From: Pelethousia sp034933245
GTDB taxonomy: Bacteria > Bacillota > Clostridia > Christensenellales > CAG-138
NCBI GenBank assembly: GCA_034933245.1
Contig: JAYFNX010000014.1
Location: 84,045 to 148,044 of the forward strand
Length of the DNA stretch: 64,000 nucleotides
Direction: 5' to 3'
Shown here: piece after piece, positions 1 to 7,738 of the stretch
Numbering within the stretch: the stretch's first letter is position 1
How the letters are laid out: every line of letters begins with the position of its first letter
Made by a program: the position numbers and the translations under genes
Notes under the pieces: generated by a model
The model's database searches: none
What the model saw: the letters and a program-made list of their open reading frames with translations, nothing else
What the model was told of the DNA's origin: nothing

Positions 1-344
1 ATATGCTTCACCCCCGCTCCATCCGGCGCATTACGCTGGATGAAAAGCCGGTGGCAAATCAAACGATTCATGGAACCCTGGTGTTCTTCGCCTTGTACAT
101 GGCCATCATCATGGTATCCTTGCTCCTGGTCTCCCTGGATAATTTTGATTTCACCAGCACGTTTTCCGGCGTGCTTGCCTGCATAAGCAACATCGGCCCC
201 GGTCTGGATGCTGTGGGCCCTGCGGGCAACTACGGTGCGCTTTCCTATTTTTCCAAGTGCGTACTCTCCATGGACATGTTGCTGGGCCGTTTGGAGATCT
301 TCCCCGTGATCGTCTTATTTTCCGCTCTGCGGCGCAGGGGCTAG
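1..344 (+). CDS. TrkH/KtrB-type potassium transporter subunit, C-terminal fragment
   Basis: The reading frame is open from the window edge, so only the last ~113 residues are seen. They contain the fourth pore-loop signature of Trk/Ktr channels (SNIGPGLDAVGP, with the selectivity-filter Gly) followed by the last membrane helix and a short basic tail after LGRLEIFPVIVLF. In the family this subunit forms the membrane channel for K+ uptake and needs a cytoplasmic TrkA/KtrA partner, which would lie outside the window. The ATG at position 3 is internal, not the start. The next gene follows after 3 bases, suggesting cotranscription. Confidence 0.9.
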   Translation, partial: MLHPRSIRRITLDEKPVANQTIHGTLVFFALYMAIIMVSLLLVSLDNFDFTSTFSGVLACISNIGPGLDAVGPAGNYGALSYFSKCVLSMDMLLGRLEIFPVIVLFSALRRRG

Positions 345-347
345 CCC

Positions 348-824
348 ATGTTCGAGCCCATCCATAACCAAAAAACCTGCCCAAAGGAGCGCGGCAGCTA
401 TGGAAAGCACGGCAGCATCGCGGCCAACGGCTGCGGCGCCATCGCCGTTTACAACGCCTGCCTGATGCTGGGGTATCCTGTTCCGGCCAATGAGATTTTT
501 CCCGTTTTGGGTAAAAGCGCCCTGCTGGGCGGCCGGATGGGAACCAGTCCCTTTGCCCTCCGCCGCTACCTGAAAGGACGGGGCATCCGTTTGCATACCT
601 ATTGGCAAACCGCTTCCATCAAGCGGCACGAAGCTTACATCGTCCTGTATATCTTCCGCCGGGGCTGCCGGCTTTTTGGCCATTATATCGCCCTTGCTCC
701 GCAAGGCAAAGGATTTATGGCGCTTAACGATGGCGCAGGCGGCCAGCCCAGGCGTTATGAAGCCCTTTCGGATATAAAAAAGATCCATGGAGCCTTATTC
801 TTATGGATTTTAGGCTTGCGTTAA
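348..824 (+). CDS. C39-like papain-fold protein, putative cysteine peptidase
   Basis: A 158-residue protein without a signal peptide. Residues 27-36 read NGCGAIAVYN, the conserved start of peptidase_C39-like domains with the candidate catalytic Cys29; a later GHYIALAP segment supplies the candidate His and ALNDG a candidate Asp/Asn. The fold is seen in bacteriocin-processing and other thiol peptidases, but many stand-alone members have no known substrate. It starts 3 bases after the TrkH stop, with a weak GGGG ribosome site inside trkH, so it is probably the last gene of that operon. Peptidase activity is inferred only from the motif. Confidence 0.6.
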   Translation: MFEPIHNQKTCPKERGSYGKHGSIAANGCGAIAVYNACLMLGYPVPANEIFPVLGKSALLGGRMGTSPFALRRYLKGRGIRLHTYWQTASIKRHEAYIVLYIFRRGCRLFGHYIALAPQGKGFMALNDGAGGQPRRYEALSDIKKIHGALFLWILGLR

Positions 825-841
825 TTCCCGCATAAAGCGAC

Positions 842-870
842 GGTCCGGCTCATTTAAAATGGGCCGGACC
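842..870. terminator. Bidirectional rho-independent terminator
   Basis: GGTCCGGC pairs with GCCGGACC and the stem extends through CATTT/AAATG; it is followed by TACTTTTATTT on the plus strand. It lies between two convergent genes ending at 824 and 909. Confidence 0.85.
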
Positions 871-908
871 TACTTTTATTTGGTATGCCTATATGCTTTG
901 CTTCGCCG

Positions 909-1655
909 TTAATTTACAGGCGCACGTCTTAGAAGTAGCCAGCTTCCCAAGGCAAAGAAAATAGCGAGAGCGAAAGATAGCACAGCGGTTAGGGCCAACG
1001 TGCTGGAAAAGGCGTGAATAAACCCGCCTATAAGCGAAGCCAGGGCGTGTGCCACAACCGGGTGGGTACCCAAATAAACGGGGATGCCAATGAAGAGCGT
1101 AACCGGCACGGCAATGGAGACAGCCACCTTCCCCAGCTTGTTGAGCCTGTAATAGAGCAGGGAAACCGCCATGCCCCCCAAACAAGCAGGCAGGCTTTGG
1201 AAGAAAATATAGCCCATGCCGCTCAGCATGGCCGCAACCCTGTTCTTCCCCTCAGCCATGCCCATGAGCTGGTAAATTGAAACGATTTTGATTTGAGGGG
1301 CAACCCAGCCGCTAACAAGCCGGAACAGTTCCAGCAGCAAGCCGCCTGTTACCGCCAAAACAATGGCCAGGAACACGGCCAAGATTAGCTGAAGCACAAA
1401 AGTGGTGGGCCGGCCACAACCATTTTGCAGGAAAAGGCGCAAGTCCTCCCGGACGGATACGATGCCCGTCACGAAGGCAAAGATGGCGGCCGCTACTTCA
1501 AATCCGTTTAAGTGCAAACTGTCGCTTCCCAAGCCCACGGCCATAATAAGGCCTGCAAGCCATACGAGCGCCATAACAATGATGAATATTCGGATGCTGC
1601 GCAGGCTGGTCCATAGATCATAGAGCAGCGCAGCCTTGAGATTCATGCGTTTCAT
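909..1655 (-). CDS. ABC-2-type membrane permease of a GntR-controlled exporter
   Basis: A 248-residue protein with about six hydrophobic helices (e.g. IFIIVMALVWLAGLIMAVGL near residue 25 and the C-terminal SFALAIFFALGSWLLL). The start chosen is the ATG at 1655, which overlaps the stop of the upstream ATPase gene (ATGA) and has GGAGGAAAG just before it; longer frames upstream are out-of-frame ATPase sequence. Position after a YtrA-type GntR gene and an ABC ATPase gene makes it the membrane half of a three-gene exporter operon. The substrate is not readable; cell-envelope stress or peptide antibiotics are typical for such operons. Confidence 0.8.
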   Translation of the reverse strand: MKRMNLKAALLYDLWTSLRSIRIFIIVMALVWLAGLIMAVGLGSDSLHLNGFEVAAAIFAFVTGIVSVREDLRLFLQNGCGRPTTFVLQLILAVFLAIVLAVTGGLLLELFRLVSGWVAPQIKIVSIYQLMGMAEGKNRVAAMLSGMGYIFFQSLPACLGGMAVSLLYYRLNKLGKVAVSIAVPVTLFIGIPVYLGTHPVVAHALASLIGGFIHAFSSTLALTAVLSFALAIFFALGSWLLLRRAPVN

Positions 1656-2503
1656 TTGCTTTCCTCCTCCATGAGCGCAATAAAATATCCTTGCAGGTCC
1701 GCCCGGCCCAATTCCAGGCCCGCCGGACAGGTCATAGGCTTGGCGCCTTCTACGTAAGCCGTTTTCAGCCCGCCGAGGCTGGAAACAGACAGCACCTTGC
1801 GGCTGGCCAAATATGCATCCACGGCGCCGGCCGGCCCGGCTACGGTATGGGTGCCGGCCAGAAGCTCTTCGGCCGGTGCGTTGCGAAGAATGTGGCCCCG
1901 GTGTAAGATCACGGCATGGCCGATGAAGGGGGCCGCCTCCTGGATCAGGTGGGTGGAAAGAAGGATACAACAGGAACGCTCCGCAAAAAGCTCGATTAGA
2001 AGCTTGTAAAACAGATCCCTATGCCGGGCATCTAAGCCCAGCACGGGCTCATCCAGCAGCAGATAGGGCGCGCCCACGCAGATGGCTAAAACAATGCGGA
2101 AAATGGAACGGTACCCCGTAGAAAGAGCTGTGATCTTGCTCTTTATGTTCAACCCAAACCGCTCGGCCAGTTCCTTGGCTCGATCCTCGGAAAAGGCCGG
2201 ATAAAAATAGCGGGTCGTTTCAAAAGCGCGGGCCACCCGCATATCTTCCGGATACAGGTTCTTCTCCCCCAGCATAAAAAGCCTGCCCAGCGCCCAATCG
2301 TTATCCGCCACGGGAACGTTATCCAGTAAGACCTCCCCCGCGTCCGGATAAAGCCTGCTGGTGAGAATGTTAAGCAGCGTGGTTTTTCCCGCGCCGTTGT
2401 TGCCCAAAAGGCCGTAGATGCCAGGGGATTCCAACTGCAAGGATACGCCGTCCAAGGCCTGCACTTGCCCAAAGCGTTTGGATACGTTTTTAACTTCAAT
2501 CAT
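1652..2503 (-). CDS. ABC transporter ATP-binding protein (YtrB-like)
   Basis: A 283-residue nucleotide-binding subunit. Walker A is GNNGAGKTT near residue 34, the signature region is ALSTGYRS (a variant of LSGGQ usual in YtrB/ABC-2 exporters), and Walker B with the following Asp loop is YLLLDEPVLGLD; the H-loop His is in LLSTHLI. The C-terminal ~70 residues form an accessory domain as in other ABC-2 exporters. The ATG overlaps the stop of the GntR gene and its own stop overlaps the permease start, so the three genes are translationally coupled. It hydrolyses ATP to power the partner permease. Confidence 0.9.
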   Translation of the reverse strand: MIEVKNVSKRFGQVQALDGVSLQLESPGIYGLLGNNGAGKTTLLNILTSRLYPDAGEVLLDNVPVADNDWALGRLFMLGEKNLYPEDMRVARAFETTRYFYPAFSEDRAKELAERFGLNIKSKITALSTGYRSIFRIVLAICVGAPYLLLDEPVLGLDARHRDLFYKLLIELFAERSCCILLSTHLIQEAAPFIGHAVILHRGHILRNAPAEELLAGTHTVAGPAGAVDAYLASRKVLSVSSLGGLKTAYVEGAKPMTCPAGLELGRADLQGYFIALMEEESK

Positions 2504-2871
2504 ACCTGCGCCGCTCCCTTTCGGATCATTTCCATCACATCTTCCCTTGAAAGGCCCAGCTTGCGAGCCTCTTCCAGGAGGGGTTCAATATAGCCTACAT
2601 AGAAGCGCCCTCGCCGCACCTCCGCCAGCCGTGCCCGGGCTCCGGTGGATACGAACATACCGAGCCCCCTTTTCTTATAAAGCAGGCCTTGCTCCACCAA
2701 GAGGTTCACTCCCTTCAGGGCTGTAGCCGGGTTAATCTTGCAGTTCACCGATAGCTCGGTAATGGAGGGTACTTGGCTTTCCTCAGGATAGGCACCCGAG
2801 AGGATCGCTTCTTCCAGCAATTCCGCCACCTGCAAAAACAGGGGGCGGTCCTCATCCAGACCCAGTATCAA
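2500..2871 (-). CDS. GntR-family transcriptional regulator, YtrA subfamily
   Basis: A short GntR protein: winged helix (PLFLQVAELLEEAILSG, then PSITELSVNCKINPATALKGVNLLVEQGLL) followed by a small ~50-residue C-terminal segment, the YtrA architecture that controls adjacent ABC exporters. The frame is open from a GTG at 2907, but I prefer the TTG at 2871: it has GAGGAGAGGAG 8 bases upstream and gives the usual ~8 residues before the first helix. With that start, a 24-bp palindrome lies in the leader between promoter and ribosome site, as expected for autoregulation. It likely represses its own exporter operon until a ligand binds. Confidence 0.85.
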   Translation of the reverse strand: MILGLDEDRPLFLQVAELLEEAILSGAYPEESQVPSITELSVNCKINPATALKGVNLLVEQGLLYKKRGLGMFVSTGARARLAEVRRGRFYVGYIEPLLEEARKLGLSREDVMEMIRKGAAQV

Positions 2872-2897
2872 AGGATCAACTCCTCTCCTCGTTATCT

Positions 2898-2921
2898 GGT
2901 TAGCCACTCAAGTAACTAACC
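2898..2921. promoter_or_regulatory. Palindromic operator for the GntR regulator
   Basis: GGTTAG and CTAACC flank 12 bases that are themselves partly symmetric (ACT/AGT); 9 of 12 base pairs of the dyad match. It begins about where transcription from the adjoining promoter would start, so a bound repressor would block initiation. Assignment to the YtrA-like protein is from position and symmetry. Confidence 0.7.
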
Positions 2922-2930
2922 GCATGACGT

Positions 2931-2959
2931 AGTATAGCATCCGTTTTTCCTTCTGTCAA
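2931..2959 (-). promoter_or_regulatory. Sigma-A promoter of the GntR/ABC operon
   Basis: TTGACA (2959-2954), a 17-base spacer, and TATACT (2936-2931) on the minus strand. A near-consensus promoter placed immediately upstream of the palindrome at 2898-2921. Confidence 0.85.
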
Positions 2960-2987
2960 CCATCTTTTTTCAGAAGCCCGGAGGCTC

Positions 2988-3016
2988 TTGTTCCCAAGCG
3001 CCGCTTGTGCTATAGT
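2988..3016 (+). promoter_or_regulatory. Candidate promoter of the EamA gene, very short leader
   Basis: TTGTTC, 17 bases, TATAGT on the plus strand. Transcription would begin near 3023, almost at the ATG at 3024, implying a leaderless or nearly leaderless message, or that translation starts at the ATG at 3033. Confidence 0.4.
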
Positions 3017-3023
3017 GGAGCCT

Positions 3024-3920
3024 ATGGATATGATGTCGTTCAATGAAAGAACAAGGCGCAACCTTGCAAATTGTATGCTGTTACTCACCGGGGCCCTCTG
3101 GGGCGGTGGGTTTGTCGTGATGAAAAACGCACTGGATTCCATTTCTACAAACTATCTTCTGGCCATCCGTTTCACCATGGGCGCCCTTGGCCTTTCCTAT
3201 TCCCTCTTTTCCAAAAAGCATCCTCTGGAAAAGCGCACCTTGCTTGGGGGCTTGGTTACGGGTTTTTTCCTCTATACGGCCTTTGCGGCCCAAACGTATG
3301 GGCTCATGTTTACCACCGCAGGGAAAAATGCGCTGATTACGGCTGTATACGTGGTGTTGGTGCCTTTGCTCGTATGGCTTTGGAAGGGTCTGCGCCCATC
3401 CAGGCGGATCATGTTGGCGGCGCTGTTCATGTTGCTGGGCATTGCCCTGCTTTCCCTGGATGGGGAGAGCGGCGTAAACGTGGGGGATATGCTCACGCTC
3501 CTGTGCGGCATACTATATGCGATGCATATCTGTGCCGTAGATACCTTTGCGGACCGGGATGTGATGCAGCTCACCTGCCTTCAATTCGCCTTTGCGGCGG
3601 CCTTCAGCTGGCTTGGCGCTTTGGCCTTTGAAACCTTTCCCTCCCGGTTTACGCCGGCAATGGTAGGGGAGCTCGCCTATTGCGGCATCTGCGCCACCCT
3701 CCTGGCCCTGACCATGATGAATATCGGCATTAAATATGCCTCTCCCACCTACGCCTCCTTGTTTATGAGCACGGAATCCGCCTTTGGTTGTCTTTTCGGC
3801 GTGATTTTTCTAAAGGAGGCTTTTACCGGTCGTATGGCCATTGGCTGCCTGCTCATCCTGGGCGCGCTGGTGCTTTCCCAGTTGCCGGAAAAGAAGGTCG
3901 CGGCCATGGAAACGCCTTAG
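3024..3920 (+). CDS. EamA/DMT-family transporter
   Basis: About 298 residues with ten hydrophobic helices and the two EamA repeats; the first begins LLLTGALWGGGFVVMKNAL and the second shows ASLFMSTESAFGCLFGVIFLKE, a hallmark of the family. Members export amino acids, nucleotides or other metabolites through the inner membrane; the substrate here is unknown. The ATG at 3024 is used because GTGGAG precedes it and the upstream in-frame TTG would add a non-conserved tail; ATGs at 3030 and 3033 are also possible. The DUF2461 gene follows by 23 bases, so the two may be cotranscribed. Confidence 0.85.
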   Translation: MDMMSFNERTRRNLANCMLLLTGALWGGGFVVMKNALDSISTNYLLAIRFTMGALGLSYSLFSKKHPLEKRTLLGGLVTGFFLYTAFAAQTYGLMFTTAGKNALITAVYVVLVPLLVWLWKGLRPSRRIMLAALFMLLGIALLSLDGESGVNVGDMLTLLCGILYAMHICAVDTFADRDVMQLTCLQFAFAAAFSWLGALAFETFPSRFTPAMVGELAYCGICATLLALTMMNIGIKYASPTYASLFMSTESAFGCLFGVIFLKEAFTGRMAIGCLLILGALVLSQLPEKKVAAMETP

Positions 3921-3943
3921 CTGAAAAAAGGAGCGAACATCCT

Positions 3944-4609
3944 ATGGAGCAAGCCTTTCAGGGGTTTAACGAAGATACCTATAAATTTCTAATTGAACTG
4001 GCTTTCAACAACAACAAAGCCTTTTTCGAGGCTAACCGTGGCCGCTATAGGCAAAATGTTCAAGAGCCGTTGCGGGCGCTTGCGGAAGCGTTGCTCCCTA
4101 CGGCCCTCTCCATTGACCCCGCCTTCAACCCCCGTATGACCAGCGTCCTTTCCCGCATCTACCGGGACACCCGCTTCAGCCGGGATAAAAGCCCTTACCG
4201 GAACCATGCTTGGCTGGCTTTCCGCAGGCCGGGGCATCGGCTGAGCGAAAGCTTTGTGCTTTATTTTGAAATTACCCCCCAAGGCTATGGTTACGGCCTG
4301 GGTATGTACGAAAGCAACTTGGAAATGATGAACGGCCTGCGCAGGCGTATTCTGGCCGATCCCGCCGGATTCTTATCCTATGCGCAAGCGCCGTCCCTAG
4401 CCAAGTTCGCCTTGGACGGCCAGCCTTATAAGCGGGATAAGGTGCCCGGCGCGCCCCCCGCGCTCAAACCTTTCCTCAACCGCAAAAGTCTGAGTTGGTG
4501 TTACGCCTGCGACCGTCTTACCCCCACGCTCAAACCTGCCCTCTTGGAAGAGATTCGGGATGCTTTCGTGGCCTTGGGGCCGCTCTACCGTTATGTGATG
4601 GAAATGTGA
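3944..4609 (+). CDS. DUF2461 domain-containing protein
   Basis: A 221-residue single-domain protein matching the DUF2461 (TIGR02453) family: the N-terminal segment with ...NNNKAFFEANR, then RIYRDTRFSRDKSPYRNH and later YGYGLGMYE are the recognisable conserved blocks. The biochemical role of the family is unknown. The ATG at 3944 follows an AAAAAAGGAG ribosome site; a longer in-frame extension overlaps the EamA gene and is rejected. No signal peptide, so cytoplasmic. It lies in a plus-strand run with the upstream transporter. Confidence 0.85.
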   Translation: MEQAFQGFNEDTYKFLIELAFNNNKAFFEANRGRYRQNVQEPLRALAEALLPTALSIDPAFNPRMTSVLSRIYRDTRFSRDKSPYRNHAWLAFRRPGHRLSESFVLYFEITPQGYGYGLGMYESNLEMMNGLRRRILADPAGFLSYAQAPSLAKFALDGQPYKRDKVPGAPPALKPFLNRKSLSWCYACDRLTPTLKPALLEEIRDAFVALGPLYRYVMEM

Positions 4610-4630
4610 TACCGCGGGCATACTACCTCC

Positions 4631-5224
4631 ATGGGGTGGAAGGAACGACTTCGGTACGGATATGGAACCTGGCGGGCAGCCCGTGCGTCTTATGGCAGGA
4701 AAGGCCATGGGCGGCTCTGGCTGGCCGCCGCTTTATTGGGCCTTGGTCTCATTGGTGTGCTGGGGCTCCTGCGGTACAAGGGAACGAATCCGCAGCCGGA
4801 AGCGCCGGAACTCGTCCTTATCCCCACGCCTATCCCCACGCCTATCCCCTCGTCCTCCCCCACCCCATCCGGGGTCTCGCCGGCCCCAAGTCTATCCCCC
4901 GGCCCAACCCTTGCCCCGCCTCTGCCAACAGCCAGCCCCTCCGCGAAGCCCACAGCTACGCCCAGGCCAACGGCGAAGCCTACGCCTAGGCCAACGCCTA
5001 CCCCGAGCTGGCCCATCTGGGTGCCTTCCACGCCAACGCCCTATTATCCTACGCCTACCCCCACGGCAGTGGCCACACCGTCCCCCACCCCGTCTCTCTC
5101 TCCGTCCCCCAGCCCGTCTCCCACTTCGTCTCCTACACCATCTCCATGGGTTTCTCCTCCCCCGCTGGATCTGGTGCCTTTGCTGCCGGAAACGGAGATC
5201 GATCTCTATCCCCGCCCGGAATAG
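4631..5224 (+). CDS. Membrane-anchored Pro/Thr/Ser-rich low-complexity protein
   Basis: 197 residues. A basic N-terminus (residues 1-28) precedes one membrane helix (LWLAAALLGLGLIGVLGLL, about 29-47), then about 140 residues made almost wholly of Pro, Thr, Ser, Ala and Lys with short repeats such as PTPIPTPIP and PTAKPTPRPTPTPS. The layout suggests a type II anchor with an extended extracytoplasmic wall-spanning stalk and no catalytic domain. There is no clear ribosome site before the ATG, so the start is uncertain. Other frames across the repeat are open too because of its biased composition, but only this frame carries the helix plus stalk. Confidence 0.55.
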   Translation: MGWKERLRYGYGTWRAARASYGRKGHGRLWLAAALLGLGLIGVLGLLRYKGTNPQPEAPELVLIPTPIPTPIPSSSPTPSGVSPAPSLSPGPTLAPPLPTASPSAKPTATPRPTAKPTPRPTPTPSWPIWVPSTPTPYYPTPTPTAVATPSPTPSLSPSPSPSPTSSPTPSPWVSPPPLDLVPLLPETEIDLYPRPE

Positions 5225-5325
5225 AGCCTTGCTATGCCGTGTAACCCATGCTATCATGGGGACTCCGGGTCTTTCTTTTTATTCGGAATTTGGCATATTG
5301 TTCATGCAGGGAGGTGTTATTCATC

Positions 5326-6561
5326 ATGGAGCAGACCCAGCCCGGCTGGAAACGGGGTTTTTATACGATCTTCGCAGGGCAGACCGTTTCTCTTATCGGC
5401 AGTTCGGCCGTACAATTTGCCCTGATCTGGTGGCTGGCCAGCGAAACCGATTCGCCCATCATGCTGGCATTTTCGGGGCTTGCAGCCTTCCTTCCCCAGC
5501 TTTTGCTGGGTCCTTTTGCCGGTGTTTTTATCGATCGGCTTTCCCGCAAGCGGGTAGCTATCTGGGCGGACCTGTCCATGGGGCTCTGTGCCTTGGTTTT
5601 TGCCATGGTTTTTCTGGGGGGCCGGCCGCCCTACTGGGCCGTTTTCCTGGTTGTGGGCATCCGGGCCGTAGGAAGCGTATTCCATGCCCCGGCCTTGCAG
5701 GCCATCGTGCCCATGCTCGTTCCCGCGGAGGAATTGATGCTGGCCAACAGCGTGCATCAGTTTTTGCAATCCGGCGCTTTTATGCTGGGGCCCGTATTGG
5801 GCGCGGCTATGTTTGCGGCTTTGCCCATGTGGGCCATCCTGCTGACGGATACGGTGGGCGCCGTGGCGGCCAGCGTGCTCATGGGCCTTGTTCCCATTCG
5901 GGAATTGTCCCCCCGGAAAGGCCAGGCGCCCCATTTCTTTCGCGAACTCAAGGGCGGATTCCAGGCACTGACCCATGAGAAGGCGCTTTGGCTTTTGACG
6001 CTCTGCGCCACGGCGTGCATGGTCTTTTTTCTGCCCCTTTCCTCCTACTATCCCCTAATGACCAGCAGCTATTTTCATGCTTCCGCATGGCACGCCAGCC
6101 TGGTGGAACTATCCTATGCCGGGGGCATGATGGCCTTTGCGGCCTTGATGGGCGCTGTGGGAAGCAAGGCGAAGCATCCTCTTCCCATTGCTTACCTGGG
6201 CCTGCTGGGGCTTGGCTTTACCTCTCTCATCTGCGGCCTGCTTCCCCGGGACATGTGGGCTTTCTGGGTATTTATGGGGGTTTGCGGCCTCATGGGCGGC
6301 TGCGGCAACGTATATGGCATTCCCTTTATGGCCACCCTCCAGCGGGTCATTCCCCCGGAAGCCCAGGGCAGGGTATTCTCTCTTATCGGCAGCCTCATGT
6401 CATTGTCCATGCCGCTGGGGTTGGTCATCTCCGGCCCGGTGGCGGAACGCATCGGCGTGCAGGGCTGGTTTTTTGTAACGGGCTTGGCCGTATGCCTAAT
6501 GTCCATCCTCAGCTTTCTGTGGAGCAGACGCCTGCAAAGCAGGGTCTGCCGCAACATGTAA
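5326..6561 (+). CDS. MFS transporter, DHA3-like (drug efflux type)
   Basis: 411 residues with about 12 membrane helices. The first begins YTIFAGQTVSLIGSSAVQFAL; the loop after helix 2 has GVFIDRLSRKRVA, matching the GxxxDRxxRK motif of the superfamily. The pattern resembles the DHA3/MefA-like exporters that pump drugs or other small molecules by proton antiport; the substrate is unknown. The ATG at 5326 is chosen because CAGGGAGG lies 12 bases upstream, and the longer frame would add an unrelated 26-residue tail. It ends at a bidirectional terminator shared with the TetR gene that converges on it. Confidence 0.85.
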   Translation: MEQTQPGWKRGFYTIFAGQTVSLIGSSAVQFALIWWLASETDSPIMLAFSGLAAFLPQLLLGPFAGVFIDRLSRKRVAIWADLSMGLCALVFAMVFLGGRPPYWAVFLVVGIRAVGSVFHAPALQAIVPMLVPAEELMLANSVHQFLQSGAFMLGPVLGAAMFAALPMWAILLTDTVGAVAASVLMGLVPIRELSPRKGQAPHFFRELKGGFQALTHEKALWLLTLCATACMVFFLPLSSYYPLMTSSYFHASAWHASLVELSYAGGMMAFAALMGAVGSKAKHPLPIAYLGLLGLGFTSLICGLLPRDMWAFWVFMGVCGLMGGCGNVYGIPFMATLQRVIPPEAQGRVFSLIGSLMSLSMPLGLVISGPVAERIGVQGWFFVTGLAVCLMSILSFLWSRRLQSRVCRNM

Positions 6562-6575
6562 CAAGTATAAAAATA

Positions 6576-6609
6576 AAGAAGGCGAAGCGTACAAACGCTT
6601 CGCCTTCTT
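6576..6609. terminator. Bidirectional terminator between MFS and TetR genes
   Basis: A perfect 14-bp stem (AAGAAGGCGAAGCG pairing with CGCTTCGCCTTCTT) with a 6-base loop between two convergent genes; A-rich before, CTTCTTG after. Confidence 0.85.
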
Positions 6610-6620
6610 GCATGGTGCCT

Positions 6621-7187
6621 TCAGCGTTCGGGCAGAACGGCATCCAGCAAGTATTCGTCGCAAATCTCATAATTCCCCGCCAAGTCCTGCAGCAGGCAAC
6701 CTGAAAACAGCGTAAAAAACATCTCCGCCTGCTTCCCAAGCAACTGGGTCCGGGATTGCAGCTTGAGCGTACCCATTTCCAGCAGCACCACCCATTCCCG
6801 GGTGCACCGCTGCACCGCCGCCCGTAGGGCTTCATCCCCTGTAGCACATTCGGTAAGCAGCACCAGGTAGAGCCGGGCATTGTTGCAATCCGCCCGCAGG
6901 GCGTGAATAAGCCGGGTTAAGGCCGGCCGCAGCGGTTCTTCCCGCCGGAGGCCGTCCACCCAGGCAAGAATGGCTTCCGTAAAATGCGAAAGGCAGCCCT
7001 CTGCAATCGTAAGCACCAGTTCCTCTTTGGCCGGATAATAATAATATAGCGTACCCTTGCTCAAATCCGCCGCCCCGGCAATATCCCCCAGGCTGGTCCC
7101 ATGGATTCCCTGGCGGGTAAAAAGCTGGGCGGCGGTGGCCAAAATGGCTTCCCTGACGCTGGCATATTCCCCGTGCTTGCGCGGCAT
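6621..7187 (-). CDS. TetR/AcrR-family transcriptional regulator
   Basis: 188 residues. The N-terminal helix-turn-helix is typical: AILATAAQLFTRQGIHGTSLGDIAGAADLSKGTLYYYYPAKEEL in overlapping parts, followed by an all-helical ligand domain. The ATG at 7187 has GGGGGGAA upstream and yields the normal TetR N-terminus; the 62 residues of open frame before it are not conserved. It is divergent from the citrate lyase operon across a 257-base gap and convergent with the MFS exporter, so it may control either one. No clean palindrome was found in the gap, so the target is undecided. Confidence 0.85.
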   Translation of the reverse strand: MPRKHGEYASVREAILATAAQLFTRQGIHGTSLGDIAGAADLSKGTLYYYYPAKEELVLTIAEGCLSHFTEAILAWVDGLRREEPLRPALTRLIHALRADCNNARLYLVLLTECATGDEALRAAVQRCTREWVVLLEMGTLKLQSRTQLLGKQAEMFFTLFSGCLLQDLAGNYEICDEYLLDAVLPER

Positions 7188-7444
7188 CCGCCGTTCCCCC
7201 CTTTTATCGGCCGCATGGCCGATTGAATTTATTTCCATTATACGAAAGGATTTCCTTCTATGCAAGACCAGTCGTTCCCCTACCTTCGGGGCTGGGCGGC
7301 AAAAGCGGCGGTGTATACGTGTTTTTCTGCATGTATGTATATTTTTTTCTGCACCTTGCAAAACACATGCCATCAGGTTACAGTAAAATTATAGGAAACA
7401 ATATGCCAATTCTATCGTCATTTTTTCGACTTGAGGAGGGGCCT

Positions 7445-7738
7445 ATGCAGATCATTTCGCCCGCGGTGGCGGGTACAATGGAATCCAGCGATATCATGAT
7501 ACGCATTGAGCCGGGCGAGGGCGGCGTGGAGCTTGCCTTAGATTCCAGCGTCATGCGCCAATTTGGCAAGCAGATTGAGGCTGTCATCCGAAGCGCCCTT
7601 GGGGAGCTGGGAGTTGCGAGCGCCAGGGTAACGGCTGTGGACAAAGGCGCCTTGGACTGCACAGTCCGGGCCCGTGTTATGGCTGCAGCATATAGGGGCG
7701 CGGGCAGGGAAGATTATACCTGGGAGGTGAAGGCATGA
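7445..7738 (+). CDS. citD: Citrate lyase acyl carrier protein (gamma subunit)
   Basis: 97 residues. CitD carries the 2'-(5''-triphosphoribosyl)-3'-dephospho-CoA arm on a serine; the sequence AGTMESSDIMI places a Ser at position 14, the modified residue in the Klebsiella enzyme. The ATG at 7445 is preceded by TTGAGGAGGGG. The stop overlaps the start of citE (ATGA), so the lyase subunits are translationally coupled. The lyase complex (CitD, CitE, CitF) splits citrate to acetate and oxaloacetate in anaerobic citrate fermentation. Confidence 0.95.
   Translation: MQIISPAVAGTMESSDIMIRIEPGEGGVELALDSSVMRQFGKQIEAVIRSALGELGVASARVTAVDKGALDCTVRARVMAAAYRGAGREDYTWEVKA

Noticed and set aside
4800..5200. 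Short tandem repeats that might be taken for a CRISPR array.
   Set aside because: They are codon-level Pro/Thr repeats inside a coding sequence, without unique spacers of constant length. No CRISPR array was seen anywhere in the window.
4662..5978. Long alternative frame across the Pro/Thr-rich gene and the start of the MFS gene.
   Set aside because: Composition (Arg/Pro-rich, no helix) reflects reading the low-complexity repeat and the MFS gene out of frame.
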